Source: Ichthyophis bannanicus
Lineage: Eukaryota; Chordata; Amphibia; Gymnophiona; Ichthyophiidae
NCBI GenBank assembly: GCA_033557465.1
Contig: CM066032.1
Span: 1,317,170,025 to 1,317,234,024 of the forward strand
Length of the DNA stretch: 64,000 nucleotides
Reading direction: 5' to 3'
Shown: in pieces, positions 12,701-23,190 of the stretch
How positions within the stretch are numbered: position 1 is the stretch's first letter
Layout of the letters: every line of letters begins with the position of its first letter
Notes under the pieces: generated by a model
The model's database searches: none
Told to the model about the DNA's origin: nothing
The model's input: only the letters and a program-made list of their open reading frames with translations
Made by a program: the position numbers and the translations under genes

Positions 12701-14650
12701 ATGCAAACTGTTTCAGCACACACAACCATATCCCCTGGATGACAGGCGACCCACTGTGATGGGCTCTGTCTTCTCCTGGGGATAGGGTGGCTAATGCAAA
12801 CTGTTTCAGCACACACAACCATATCCCCTGGATGACAGGCGACCCACTGTGATGGGCTCTGTCTTCTCCTGGGGATAGGGTGGCTAATGCAAAGTGTTTC
12901 AGCACACACCACCATCGAGCCAGGGTGACAGGTGACCCACTGTGATGGGCTCTGTCTTCTCCTGGGGATAGGGTGGCTAATGCAAACTGTTTCAGCACAC
13001 ACAACCATATCCCCTGGATGACAGGTGACCCACTGTGATGGGCTCTGTCTTCTCCTGGGGATAGGGTGGCTAATGCAAACTGTTTCAGCACACACAACCA
13101 TATCCCCTGGATGACAGGCGACCCACTGTGATGGGCTCTGTCTTCTCCTGGGGATAGGGTGGCTAATGCAAACTGTTTCAGCACACACAACCATATCCCT
13201 GGATGACAGGCGACCCACTGTGATGGGCTCTGTCTTCTCCTGGGGATAGGGTGGCTCATGCAAACTGTTTCAGCACACACAACCATATCCCCTGGATGAC
13301 AGGCGACCCACTGTGATGGGCTCTGTCTTCTCCTGGGGATAGGGTGGCTCATGCAAACTGTTTCAGCACACACAACCATATCCCCTGGATGACAGGCGAC
13401 CCACTGTGATGGGCTCTGTCTTCTCCTGGGGATAGGGTGGCTCATGCAAACTGTTTCAGCACACACAAACATCTCGCCAGGGTGACAGGTGACCCACTGT
13501 GATGGGCTCTGTCTTCTCCTGGGGATAGGGTGGCTAATGCAAACTGTTTCAGCACACACAACCATATCCCCTGGATGACAGGCGACCCACTGTGATGGGC
13601 TCTGTCTTCTCCTGGGGATAGGGTGGCTAATGCAAAGTGTTTCAGCACACAAAACATCTAGCCAGGGTGACAGGTGACCCACTGTGATGGGCTCTGTCCT
13701 CTCCTGGGGATAGGGTGGCTAATGCAAAGTGTTTCAGCACACAACAACATCTAGCCAGGGTGACAGGTGACCCACTGTGATGGGCTCTGTCTTCTCCTGG
13801 GGATAGGGTGGCTAATGCAAACTGTTTCAGCACACACAACCATATCCCCTGGATGACAGGCGACCCACTGTGATGGGCTCTGTCTTCTCCTGGGGATAGG
13901 GTGGCTCATGCAAACTGTTTCAGCACACACAACCATATCCCCTGGATGACAGGCGACCCACTGTGATGGGCTCTGTCTTCTCCTGGGGATAGGGTGGCTA
14001 ATGCAAAGTGTTTCAGCACACAACAACATCTAGCCAGGGTGACAGGTGACCCACTGTGATGGGCTCTGTCTTCTCCTGGGGATAGGGTGGCTAATGCAAA
14101 CTGTTTCAGCACACACAACCATATCCCCTGGATGACAGGCGACCCACTGTGATGGGCTCTGTCTTCTCCTGGGGATAGGGTGGCTAATGCAAAGTGTTTC
14201 AGCACACAACAACATCTAGCCAGGGTGACAGGTGACCCACTGTGATGGGCTCTGTCTTCTCCTGGGGATATGGTGGCTAATGCAAAGTGTTTCAGCACAC
14301 AACAACATCTAGCCAGGGTGACAGGTGACCCACTGTGATGGGCTCTGTCTTCTCCTGGGGATAGGGTGGCTAATGCAAACTGTTTCAGCACACAACAACA
14401 TCTAGCCAGGGTGACAGGTGACCCACTGTGATGGACTCTGTCTTCTCCTGGGGATAGGGTGGCTAATGCAAACTGTTTCAGCACACAACAACATCTAGCC
14501 AGGATGACAGGTGATGATGGTCTCAGTAGTCTTATGGGATAGGATGGATATATCTTCAATTGTCTGCACACACAGAACCATATCTCAAGGGTGATGGATA
14601 GGCCACTGTGATGAGCTCTCAGGACCCCTGGGGATTGGGGATTTGGGGGG
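9798..14650. repeat. 93-bp satellite array, about 52 monomers
   Basis: Head-to-tail 93-bp monomers share the core GACCCACTGTGATGGGCTCT and end in CTAATGCAAACTGTTTCAG. The first block (about 9840-10610) uses diverged monomers arranged as a 186-bp dimer: a TGCCTGGACCCACGGGAT type alternates with a CCGTGCACTCCAGGGGAT type. The main block (about 10690-14510) has two chief variants, ACAACAACATCTAGCCAGGG and CACAACCATATCCCCTGGAT. They alternate as dimers in places (11050-11600, 13750-14220), while the second variant runs alone in others (11780-12240, 13200-13440). Edge units are degenerate. Since 93 = 3 x 31, several frames stay open, giving spurious ORFs up to 358 codons. Confidence 0.95.
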
Positions 14651-15063
14651 GGGGCCTATTCAACAACGTTTGTTTAGTAACCCATATCACCGGGTGGACT
14701 TACATACCAGTAATGCTACATGTCACATGGCCTATTGCTGTACACAAGGTGTTTGGATCCAGATCCACATCCCACCATATCCATATGATGTGGTATTGAT
14801 GGATTGAGGGTGATTTATGGGCGTACATTCCTCATGTATGTTGTTGCAGGGCCACAGCAGCAGATTCCATAGCATCAGAACCTCTGTGACCATTACCAGC
14901 AACACCAGGGTACAGGACAAAGCAGTCACATATGATACACAGACATTATGTGATTTCTGGTCATCTGCTGGATATTCCTGACTCACAAAACCTTATATTA
15001 CCAGCATGGACATCTGCAATGGACACAGGCTACATATCTGATTCCAATGAGTTGCCCCCATAC
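14651..15063. other. Spacer between satellite and Myb-like exon 1
   Basis: This is inferred to be the 5' part of intron 1 of the minus-strand Myb-like gene. A run of Gs (14644-14654) abuts the end of the array. No other feature seen. Confidence 0.35.
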
Positions 15064-15069
15064 ACTTAC

Positions 15070-15255
15070 CTCCCTTGGGTATTCAGCGAGGCGATTAAAT
15101 CTTCTCTGTAGCCGCTCCCATGCCCTGCGGACCTTGGAGCTGTCCCTTTGCCTGCTGGGCCCGGGGAACAGCTTCTCTTGCCTGTTGGCAATCAGCCGGG
15201 CCAGGGAGCGCAGCTCGCGTGGAGTAAAGGAGGGCTTCCTTTGTCTGGGCGCCAT
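15070..15255 (-). CDS. Myb/SANT-like DNA-binding domain exon (PIF/Harbinger-type accessory protein)
   Basis: The minus-strand ATG at 15255 opens 62 codons beginning MAPRQRKPSFTPRELRSLAR. They continue through LFPGPSRQRDSSKVRRAWERL and NRLAEYPRE to a consensus donor, GTAAGT, at 15069-15064. The pattern is a basic start, FTPxEL, then about 25 residues to an invariant Trp in xAWERL, then NRL....PRE. It matches the Myb/SANT-like domain of the second protein of PIF/Harbinger transposons. In that family the Myb-like partner binds DNA and brings the DDE transposase into the nucleus. The exon ends in phase 0, as does the continuation seen at 8998. I could not find a HARBI1-like transposase in the window. 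A domesticated host Myb-like gene is the alternative. The start is chosen because the MAPRQRK context fits and GC-rich promoter-like DNA lies immediately upstream. Confidence 0.7.
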
Positions 15256-15284
15256 TTTCCGATACTGTCATGTGCTTGCACGCA

Positions 15285-15640
15285 GCGTTATTCACGCGCA
15301 TGCGCGCCGCAACTGGCGCATGCGCGCCGCAACTGGCGCAGATTAGTGACGTCTTACGTACAACTGTGCCCCGCAAATGGCGCGGTTTAGCGATGTCAAA
15401 CGTCCATCTGCGTCCCGAAACGCAACGTATAGCAACCTATGATGTCCATCTGCGCAACGACCATAGTTTAACAACGTCATACGTGTGACTGCGCACCGCA
15501 GCTGGCCCATTTTTCAACTGGTTTACAGTCATGTACGCCACGCAACTGGCGCTGCTGCGTGACGTATTATGTACAAATGCGCACCGCAAATACGCATTTC
15601 AGCGCATAGACATATGCACATTCGCAGCACAATTTGCATA
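15285..15640. repeat. CpG-rich tandem repeats of about 40-48 bp upstream of the Myb-like exon
   Basis: About eight degenerate units each start near GCGCACCGCAACTGGCGC. They continue with a GTGACGT..TACGTACAAAT-like segment. Units begin near 15300, 15318, 15366, 15410, 15451, 15491, 15538 and 15580. CRE-like TGACGT and palindromic TACGTA words recur. The block starts within 50 bp of the inferred start codon of the minus-strand gene. It could hold its promoter and/or transposase-binding subterminal repeats. CpG content contrasts sharply with the flanking DNA. Confidence 0.7.
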
Positions 15641-18600
15641 TACACTGGTGAGTGACACCTATTTTAGACACATAAGATAGTTTGTGATCATATGGTGTCT
15701 ACACATTTTGGACTTGAAGTAATCAACACTTCCACAATGTTTCTTAGGCTTTCGTATGACGTGATGTACTATGGCTTTGACATTGCAATGAGTGACACTA
15801 CAAATGCAAACACAACAAGGTGTCATTGAGACCCATCAAAGTGGGCTATACGTCAACCGTGAAATATGTTTGTGTGTGCTTGCACCGTTTAATACAGCCT
15901 CCCTATCCCCATGCGTCATGGAGGCCATCACAGTGGCATATCAGTCACCATGGTGATATGGTTGTGTGTGCTTAAGGTAGACCACAAACACTCCCTATCC
16001 ACAGGAGACCACACAGCACAACAGAGTGGTCTAACAGTCATCCTGGTGATGTGGAGCTATGAGTCCCAATATATCATGTTCAGTAGTTCATCTCAATGTG
16101 CGGCCAGCAATGATGTTCGGGATGGCATAAGGGGGGGGGGAGGGGCTGGGGGCCGTTTCTATCTGGACAGTCTACATACACATTAGGTTGCGTAACACAC
16201 ATACTGAGCTGATGGAGTTTGCCATGAGACAGACAAGCACATTGATTTTAAAGTAGGTGTTCTGACATACAGACATTCTGGCTGACGTGTGCCACATTAT
16301 TTGCCAATTCTCCTTATGGTACAGACCTACTGTTTCCCTTTACACAGTCTGCCTAATCAATATGACTTGCTGGGACATTACTCTCTAATATCAGCAGTGG
16401 TTTGTGTGTCCTTGGGTTATGGTTTTTCTTCTGACAGCAAACACACTGTGACATTGCAATAATCTTGGATGGCACATCTGATCCTCTATGAGCCACTCCA
16501 GAGAGTGCATTATGAGTTGCAGTCTCCGCCACAGCACCTTCTCATGTTCCAGTTCTGCCACCGTATAGGGTGCGTTTGATGAAGGTTCAGGCTACAGCAC
16601 TGAGGGTGTTGTTGGCAGTAGCAAATGACGTAATATATGACACAAGCCTCAGATACACATGTCACATTACTCAACTGTGGGATCAGATGCATGACTTTTG
16701 CCTCAAGACACTGTGAGATCACAGGTGACCCACCTCTCCATAGCTCTGCGGTTGTGGAGCAGTCCTCCTTGAACCCCTTGGTCTGTCTGGTAATCTGGAT
16801 AGGCCTAATGACTACACATGAGATCGCTATGCATCAGAGCTATCCTGCAACCTGAGTGTTTTGTGGCTCGATAGGTCTGGCTCTGAGGACACCTGCCTTA
16901 CACCTCTGTCATTTAGGCGTGTGAGTGTGCAAAGCACAGATGACATAGACATGGAAGGCATAGATAGACTGTGTCACATACTTTGTAATTTCTCACCACC
17001 ACCATGCAGTTGTATACTGAAAAAACTATGTTGTTGGTGGTGACAGGCAAAGATGCATGCTACACATTCTATCTGACCTTTTTGATGTCTTACACATCAG
17101 CACCTTGGCCACTTACAATGGTTGATGACAGAGGTGTTGTCCAGGAGTGTTGACAAGCAGTCCTGGAGGGCCACACACCACTCAGCTTGACAAAAGATCG
17201 CGATTACTTATATATATCTTGCATCTTAATTTGTGCGTTCATAAACACCCATCTTGCCTAGGCTTTCAGGGAGGACTGGGTCAGAACCACTGCCATAGCT
17301 GCTAATACACCCCTGGCTGCCTGCAGGTGGACTACAGGCCAACACATGACCTGTTGGCTTTCTTTACCAGGATGGGGTTAACCACACATACCCATGATGC
17401 ACTGCACATGTAAATCATTCCGTCTACAAATAACAGCAAGATGATTTATGCAGCCAGATACCCACCTCAACCTGTATATAATTACTGAACGTGTAGGTTG
17501 ATGATACAGAGTTGCTATTGACTGTTACATTGTGTGGGTCACGTGCTCACCCTGAGATTGAGAGTGGACACACAGCACCATGTCCTCAGCACCTAGCTTA
17601 GGTGGGATAGGCTATGGTGTAGGTCCACATCAGTGACACTGTGTGATGGGTAGTTGTTGTAGATGCACTGCCAAATACACTTGTGGCCATCTGATATTTC
17701 TCTGTGACGTTTACACCTTCAGCAATTTGCAGCACCCACATTGGTCTTATGCTGTGTGGTGCCAATGCCCACATATGTTATGTAATTGGGGGGAGGGGGT
17801 GGAAGGTGGGTTGGACAGATAGACGGCTTCAGTAACAACCCATACATTAACCACTGTAACGCATAATCACCCAACAACACATCCACAATACTGCAATGGC
17901 GCTGCTGGTGGGAAATGATAAACTGGGTCCAGCTGAGAGAAGATAAACATAAAACCAAACATAAACGTGGTGCATGGATTTCTATGCACATCCATAAGGT
18001 GACAGCAGACAAATGGCAGGCCTAAAAATGATCAGCAGCACACCACCACTATCTGACATTGTCCTCCAGCAAATAGTGGAACACTGCAGCCGATGCACCC
18101 CTGAAGGTGTGGCAACCTTACACATACTAGATGCGTTCGGTCTGCTAGCTAGCCCATAGTGCATACTACTGGAGGAAAATGTGCGCACCCAAAACTGGAT
18201 GTCTGCACAATCACCAAGCAGTTTAGCAAGTGATTCGGCACCAAAAGGAAACCCATACATATCACTTACAAGAGATGCTGTTGGCACTATGGCTGCCCTA
18301 GCCACGCCATGGTAACTGCTTAGTCAGGGTGAGAGTGACCTTCCAGGAGGACATGCAGGGGCTACCTTGTCCATGCTGCTGATGACCACACACTACGATG
18401 TCTGCTACATTGCCCTATGTTCTGCGCTCATGCATCCAGCCCAGGCCAGCCTGTCGGGGTATACCCACAATACCTAGCTCCTCATTATGCACATTGGCAA
18501 GCTAATACTGGACACAGTACAAACATTGTGGGCTGAGTAAGGTCTTGCAGACATCACACACTGGATGTACAGACACACAATCCCACAGCTAGGCCATCAC

Positions 18601-19139
18601 TGTGCTACTATAGATAGCTTTTGCAGTCTAGGCCAACTCAGCAGTCCTGGACACAGTGCAGGCATAGCTATGGTATGCAATACTGTGGCTGTCACACCCC
18701 GATGTGGGACACATTGTCGAACACCAGACGTGAGACACACTCCACAAACATCAAACATATTGGTGTCATAACACTCAATCACCATATTGTGCTTTACCTA
18801 GAAATTGATATCTGCTACTAATCTGTTCAACATGTTGCTATATGTGTATTGAATTACCAGGTTTATGGTGACAGCGCTAAGGTGCACACTTACTACTTGT
18901 GTGAGATGTACGCAAGGCCCAATATCATGTATATCCAATAGGCTTTGGATCATGGAGCCTGTGGGTCTATTCATTTATTCTCCTGATGGTCAGTACTGTC
19001 CGGCAGAGGTACCCAAATACAGTCCTGTTGAGTCAGACACTGTTCATTTTTCCCAAGTGTGCCTACGGAATATGCATGAGATATATCTGCATACCATGGA
19101 CCAACACATTACATTGAACAACACCATCTTTATTTGACA
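15641..19139. other. TG/CA-rich DNA without a supported gene
   Basis: I looked here for a divergent HARBI1-like DDE transposase, because the Myb-like gene points away from this side, and found none. Open frames (up to 107 codons at 17982-18305, minus) carry no family motif. Diverged satellite units at about 15885-16075 are listed separately. Short poly-G runs occur at 16130-16140 and 17788-17797. Confidence 0.4.
15885..16075 (-). repeat. Diverged satellite monomers in inverted orientation
   Basis: CACAGTGGCATATCAGTCAC followed by CATGGTGATATGGTTGTGTG is the reverse complement of the TGTGTGCACACAACCATATC..TGCCACTGTG core of the 93-bp array. A second, weaker unit (ACAGAGTGGTCTAACAGTCA then TCCTGGTGATGTGG) follows about 93 bp later. 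These outliers lie 1.2 kb beyond the array, on the other side of the Myb-like exon, in opposite orientation. Confidence 0.7.
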
Positions 19140-21110
19140 CATCATAAGATGTGCATGATTTGAGGCACTTCAGGACTGCATTTGAGTGAAACTGCTCTAT
19201 GTGATGCACATGTTTCTCATATATGTACACTTTCTCAGAAAAAATACATGTATTGGCCATCTTTGCATTACCTGCACTACAGATTATTTTATGTTTCTTA
19301 AAATTGTGCGATGTCACAATCGTGGGGGCTTTTTGGCCAGGGACGACACACAGGATTTGAACTTGTGACCTTCACCTCCTGAGGGCAATGGCTGTGTGCT
19401 TTGCACCACCGTCTTGCAACAGAGACAGTGCATTCCCAGGGATATGCATGGGTGTTTGTCACACTGACCCTGTCTGTTGCACTCCACACCACCCACTTAA
19501 AAAGGAGTATGCCATGGTGTGCTGTGGACAGCTGCCACCAATTGCTCTGCCGTCAACATGCTCACATGGCCTTATATTGGAGACTGCATAAAACTTAACT
19601 AACAATTGACACTCCAGGACTGCATTTGGTTGACTCTGCTGTAGGTGATGCACATGCTTATGTGGTGGCTACTGTTGAAGGAAAACTACACATATTGGAT
19701 ACGATCTTAGGTACTCATCAGCAAATATCCAATCTTTACTGGCTTGTTTTAGAAGGGTACAATTATGAGACCTAGTTGGCCAGGAGCCACATACAGGATT
19801 TGAACCTGTGACCTTCTGTTATTGCACACACTGTCTGTATCCACTGCCACCAACGTTTTGCAACATATATGCTGCATTCCCAGGGGAGTCCATGACTGTA
19901 CATCCAACAGAGCATGTCTGTTGTGGTGGACGGTGCCAGCCTGCACAGGCCTAGGCCACTGTCTGCTGTGTCTTTCAGCCACTGCCCCCTCCGCCACCTG
20001 TACCCTTCCGCCAACATGCAGACATGTTCCTATCTGGAAAACCCATTCACCGACGTTCCCTCAAATCCAGTCTTGGTGTTCCACACCAGCTGTTCTGGTT
20101 TTTCATGCCTATGCCCTCATACATTATGCATGCGCTACATCTGCATACCATGGGGAGGGGGTGCATAGCTATGCAGCCAACAGGCATCGTTTTTCGAGGT
20201 CAGCAATGGACGCCTGAATGTGTGTGGGGCCCTCGCAGGACCGCATTTGGGAGACTCTGCTACTCAGATAATGCGCCTGTTTATGATGTTCTGTTGAGTG
20301 CTGGTGGTTAAATATAAGGTGTATTAATCATGCATCTGTTCCTGAGCTATAGCAGGTTTGTCCTATACTCTCACGGTTAGAGTGTCGTAGGAAAAATATG
20401 TGGACTGCGATTGGCGAGTAGCCCCCCTGGGCTTTTGAATCCTGTGGACCCATCATGTTCGCTGCAACCACACTTGTCTGTGTGTCCTGCACCACCGTGT
20501 TGCCACAGATAGTTTTTGTGTTCCCTAGGGAGTACATGACTGTACCATCCGACAGAGAGGCCTGTCTGTTGTCTGTGGCACGGTGCGAGCCTGGCCAGGC
20601 CTAGGCCACTGATCTGCGTGTGTGGTTGCAGCCACTGCTCCCCCTCCGCCAACGCTGTAATCCCTTCCGCGAGACGATGCAGACTGTCTCCTATCTAGCG
20701 AAAAACATATTACGCCTGAGTGAGTTGTATCACACCAGGACCTACTTTGGCGGACTCTGGCTGTAGGCAATGCCCTTGTTATGGTTTGTGTGCGGTGTTG
20801 TACGGTAAAATATAGGTGTTGGGACCCATGCTTATGTCTTCCACTGCAATACAAGAGTGTCCTGTTATTCCCCTCACTTTTTAGTGGGCGGTGGGTAACA
20901 TGAGTGGGGACTGGGGTTTTTGGCAGGAGCCCCAGCCTGGTTTTTGAACCTGTGGTTCTCATGGTCCGGACAGGTACTGTTGGCTGTGTCCCGGCTGCCA
21001 CCAAATCTGTGGCCCACACAACAGTGCAGATCTCTGGATATGTGATACCTGGCCGCGACGAGTCAGACAGTAACCCTGCTCTTCACAATTTACTGTGGGC
21101 TCGTTGACCT
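19140..21110 (-). repeat. Tandem array of about 0.4-0.6-kb units with tRNA-like B boxes
   Basis: Four diverged units lie in the same order. Each carries a CAGGACTGCATTTG-like segment (19171, 19614, 20236, 20730 regions). A GGATTTGAACCTGTGACC-like segment follows it (19354, 19797, 20434, 20943 regions). Most then have a TTGCAACA...TTCCCAGGG..TCCATGACTGTAC block and a GCCTAGGCCACTG..CAGCCACTGC block. On the minus strand the second segment reads GGTCACAGGTTCAAATCC, a tRNA B box. A TGGTGGCAGTGG word upstream resembles an A box. A tRNA-derived SINE amplified in tandem is the likely origin. The array ends near 21110 at an abrupt change of composition. Confidence 0.65.
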
Positions 21111-22853
21111 TGTATGGGGACAAAGGTCTTGCAAATAAACCTCACAAAGTGCCTGACTCCAAAAAGAGGGAGGGAAACCATAACCCAGCTGCGCAACAGT
21201 GAGTATCAATTGGCAACCTTAGACATCACTCCCATGAAAGCTGCCCATTAAAGATGCAGTGCTTTATGAATGATTCTACGGAGCGTTAGATCCCTTCCCA
21301 AAATCATTTCTTTGTTTTGGAGCTTTCCTGGGAGTGTTTTGTATGGTTGCCCATTAATATCACTGTTGCTCAGCTGGATTTAATAATTTCTTTTGAATGT
21401 ATTGTGGTCATTTTCATATCAGGTTTGCTATTTTGTTCTGTGCACATGTATCACACTGCTCCCCGTCTTTTAGGTTTCCGCCGATTTGGGGGGGCGGGGG
21501 GGTACATTGCTGACTATATGTTTTCTCTTCCGCCTTTAAAAGCGGTCGTCTACCGCGAGTGTTTTCACTGGCGCGAGGCTAATTTTCCTTGTAAATTCGG
21601 GGCGGAAGGAACGCGCCTAGAGAAAACGAATCCCTAGTAGTGCGGATGGGAAAAGTCATTCTCGCCCGCTTCCACCACATTCCACCCATTGACCCGCGTC
21701 TCTCACCTCCCGCTTGGGGCCTTCCGTTCTGCCCTCATTTCGGGCCTTTTCCACGCCTCCTATCCGCACATGAGGCGCCGCCCCGCAAATCGTGCGGCGT
21801 TCCGTTTCTCGGCGCACTTGTGCGGGGCCCGTTATATGTGGACCCGCACGTGTACGGGGCGTTTAATAGCACTTAAATGGCATCATTTTAGGCGCCCGCT
21901 CAGGTGCGCCCCGCACAGGTGCACGTACGTTGAGCTAAACCTGATGTCCCTTAGTTGATGTTAACTAATTTACATTTAAATTTAATACTTCTAGTTTCAT
22001 GTTAACAAAGGTTTATGTACTTCTTGTTGTGTTTTGTAAACTGCTTTGCTTCTACATAAAATGTGGCATAGAAAAACATATAAATAAATCAATAAACTCT
22101 TCCAGAATACCCAATGCTCTCTCTGTAACCCTCTAACCATCACAAACATTTCCCAAAGCTTGCTGCCACCGCCAGTACCTTCATTTTGCTTGAGGAACTG
22201 TCCAATAGTTTTGTGCACCTCTCACAAAACTGGGGCCTCTTTCTAGCTTCTATTACAAGGGTTGGCATTACCACAATCACGCTTTCTCTCTTGGAAAAAT
22301 GTCATATTGCAATCCTTAAACCATAGCAAAAAAAAAAAAAAAAACATTTTCCCTACTAAGAGTAACGTTTCCTCCCTTGTGCAGTCCATTATGGAACTAA
22401 CAAATCAGAAGCACAAATGACAGTAGAGGGAGGTGGGTGTGAACCCTTAATTTAAAAAAAAAAAATCAATTCCTCCTAAACAACAATAAAAAAAAAGGTC
22501 AACATTATGAAGCCAACCCTGAAGTCCTGTTGGTAACCAATGAAAGCATCAAACCTCCTCCGAACACCAATGACAGCCAGTGGTGGGTTTTAATAGATGA
22601 GGAAAGAAGCCAAAAAGCGGCATCTTTCAGAAATGGAAATCATAATTCTTAATGAATAAAACAGGGATCAAACAGCTCGTGTATACTGTAAAAAAAAATG
22701 CACAATCAGAGGCAAAAAGACAGGGCTAAGAGACATATCTACAAAGCACGCTTATTGGCAGAGTTCAAGAACTAACTAAAACAGAAACCAAAAAGAGCAG
22801 GGTACTAATAAACATAGAAAAGACAACCAGAAAAAGCAGTGGGGTGCCAAAAA
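21111..22853. other. Unassigned DNA with a CpG-rich patch at 21476-21930
   Basis: From 21476 to 21930 the sequence is unusually rich in CpG and GCGC (for example GGCGCCGCCCCGCAAATCGT). An 89-codon plus-strand frame crosses it, without family resemblance. From 22320 on there are A-runs (22327-22344, 22453-22465, 22488-22496) resembling tails of old retroposons. No gene recognised. Confidence 0.35.
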
Positions 22854-23190
22854 TTTATTGTAGTAACATTTCGTTATATACCACCTACCGCCTTTCATTG
22901 ATATCAAGGCTGTGTTACATGTGGAACAAACTGAAATTACACAATTGAACAGGGCACTTATAACTTGGAGATACATGGTAGTATTTTTCTCAAGTAACAT
23001 GGGCAATTGAGGGTTTAAGTTCTTGCCCAATACCCACAAGGAGATACCCCCAAATACCGCTCTGGGACTTAGAAACACGCAGTCCTATACTGGGTTTCCA
23101 GAGTTCGCTGTCAGTTAGGGGGGATCTGATACGAGTGACCTGGACTTTCTGGCCTGTAGTACGCCTGTGTCCCCAACCCCTAGGCCACTT
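22854..23190 (-). mobile_element. Old tRNA-SINE (same family as 39165-39461)
   Basis: Matching words in the same order as the better-preserved copy at 39.2 kb include GGAACAAACTGAAATTACAC, GGGCACTTATAACTTGGAGA, a TTGCCCAATACCCACAAGGAG segment and a terminal CCCCTAGGCCAC. The head, at higher coordinates, contains the decayed tRNA-like part. No clear target duplication was found. Confidence 0.6.

Noticed and set aside
12606..13682. 358-codon minus-strand ORF in the satellite array, and similar ORFs of 60-251 codons nearby
   Set aside because: They follow from a 93-bp (31-codon) repeat lacking stops in some frames. The same DNA is open in more than one frame and breaks wherever a monomer has an indel.
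9798..14650. CRISPR-like periodicity
   Set aside because: There are no unique spacers; the whole 93-bp monomer repeats, and the context is eukaryotic.
15641..19139. Expected HARBI1-like DDE transposase partner of the Myb-like gene
   Set aside because: I read both strands for the typical transposase motifs and found none; it may be elsewhere or lost.
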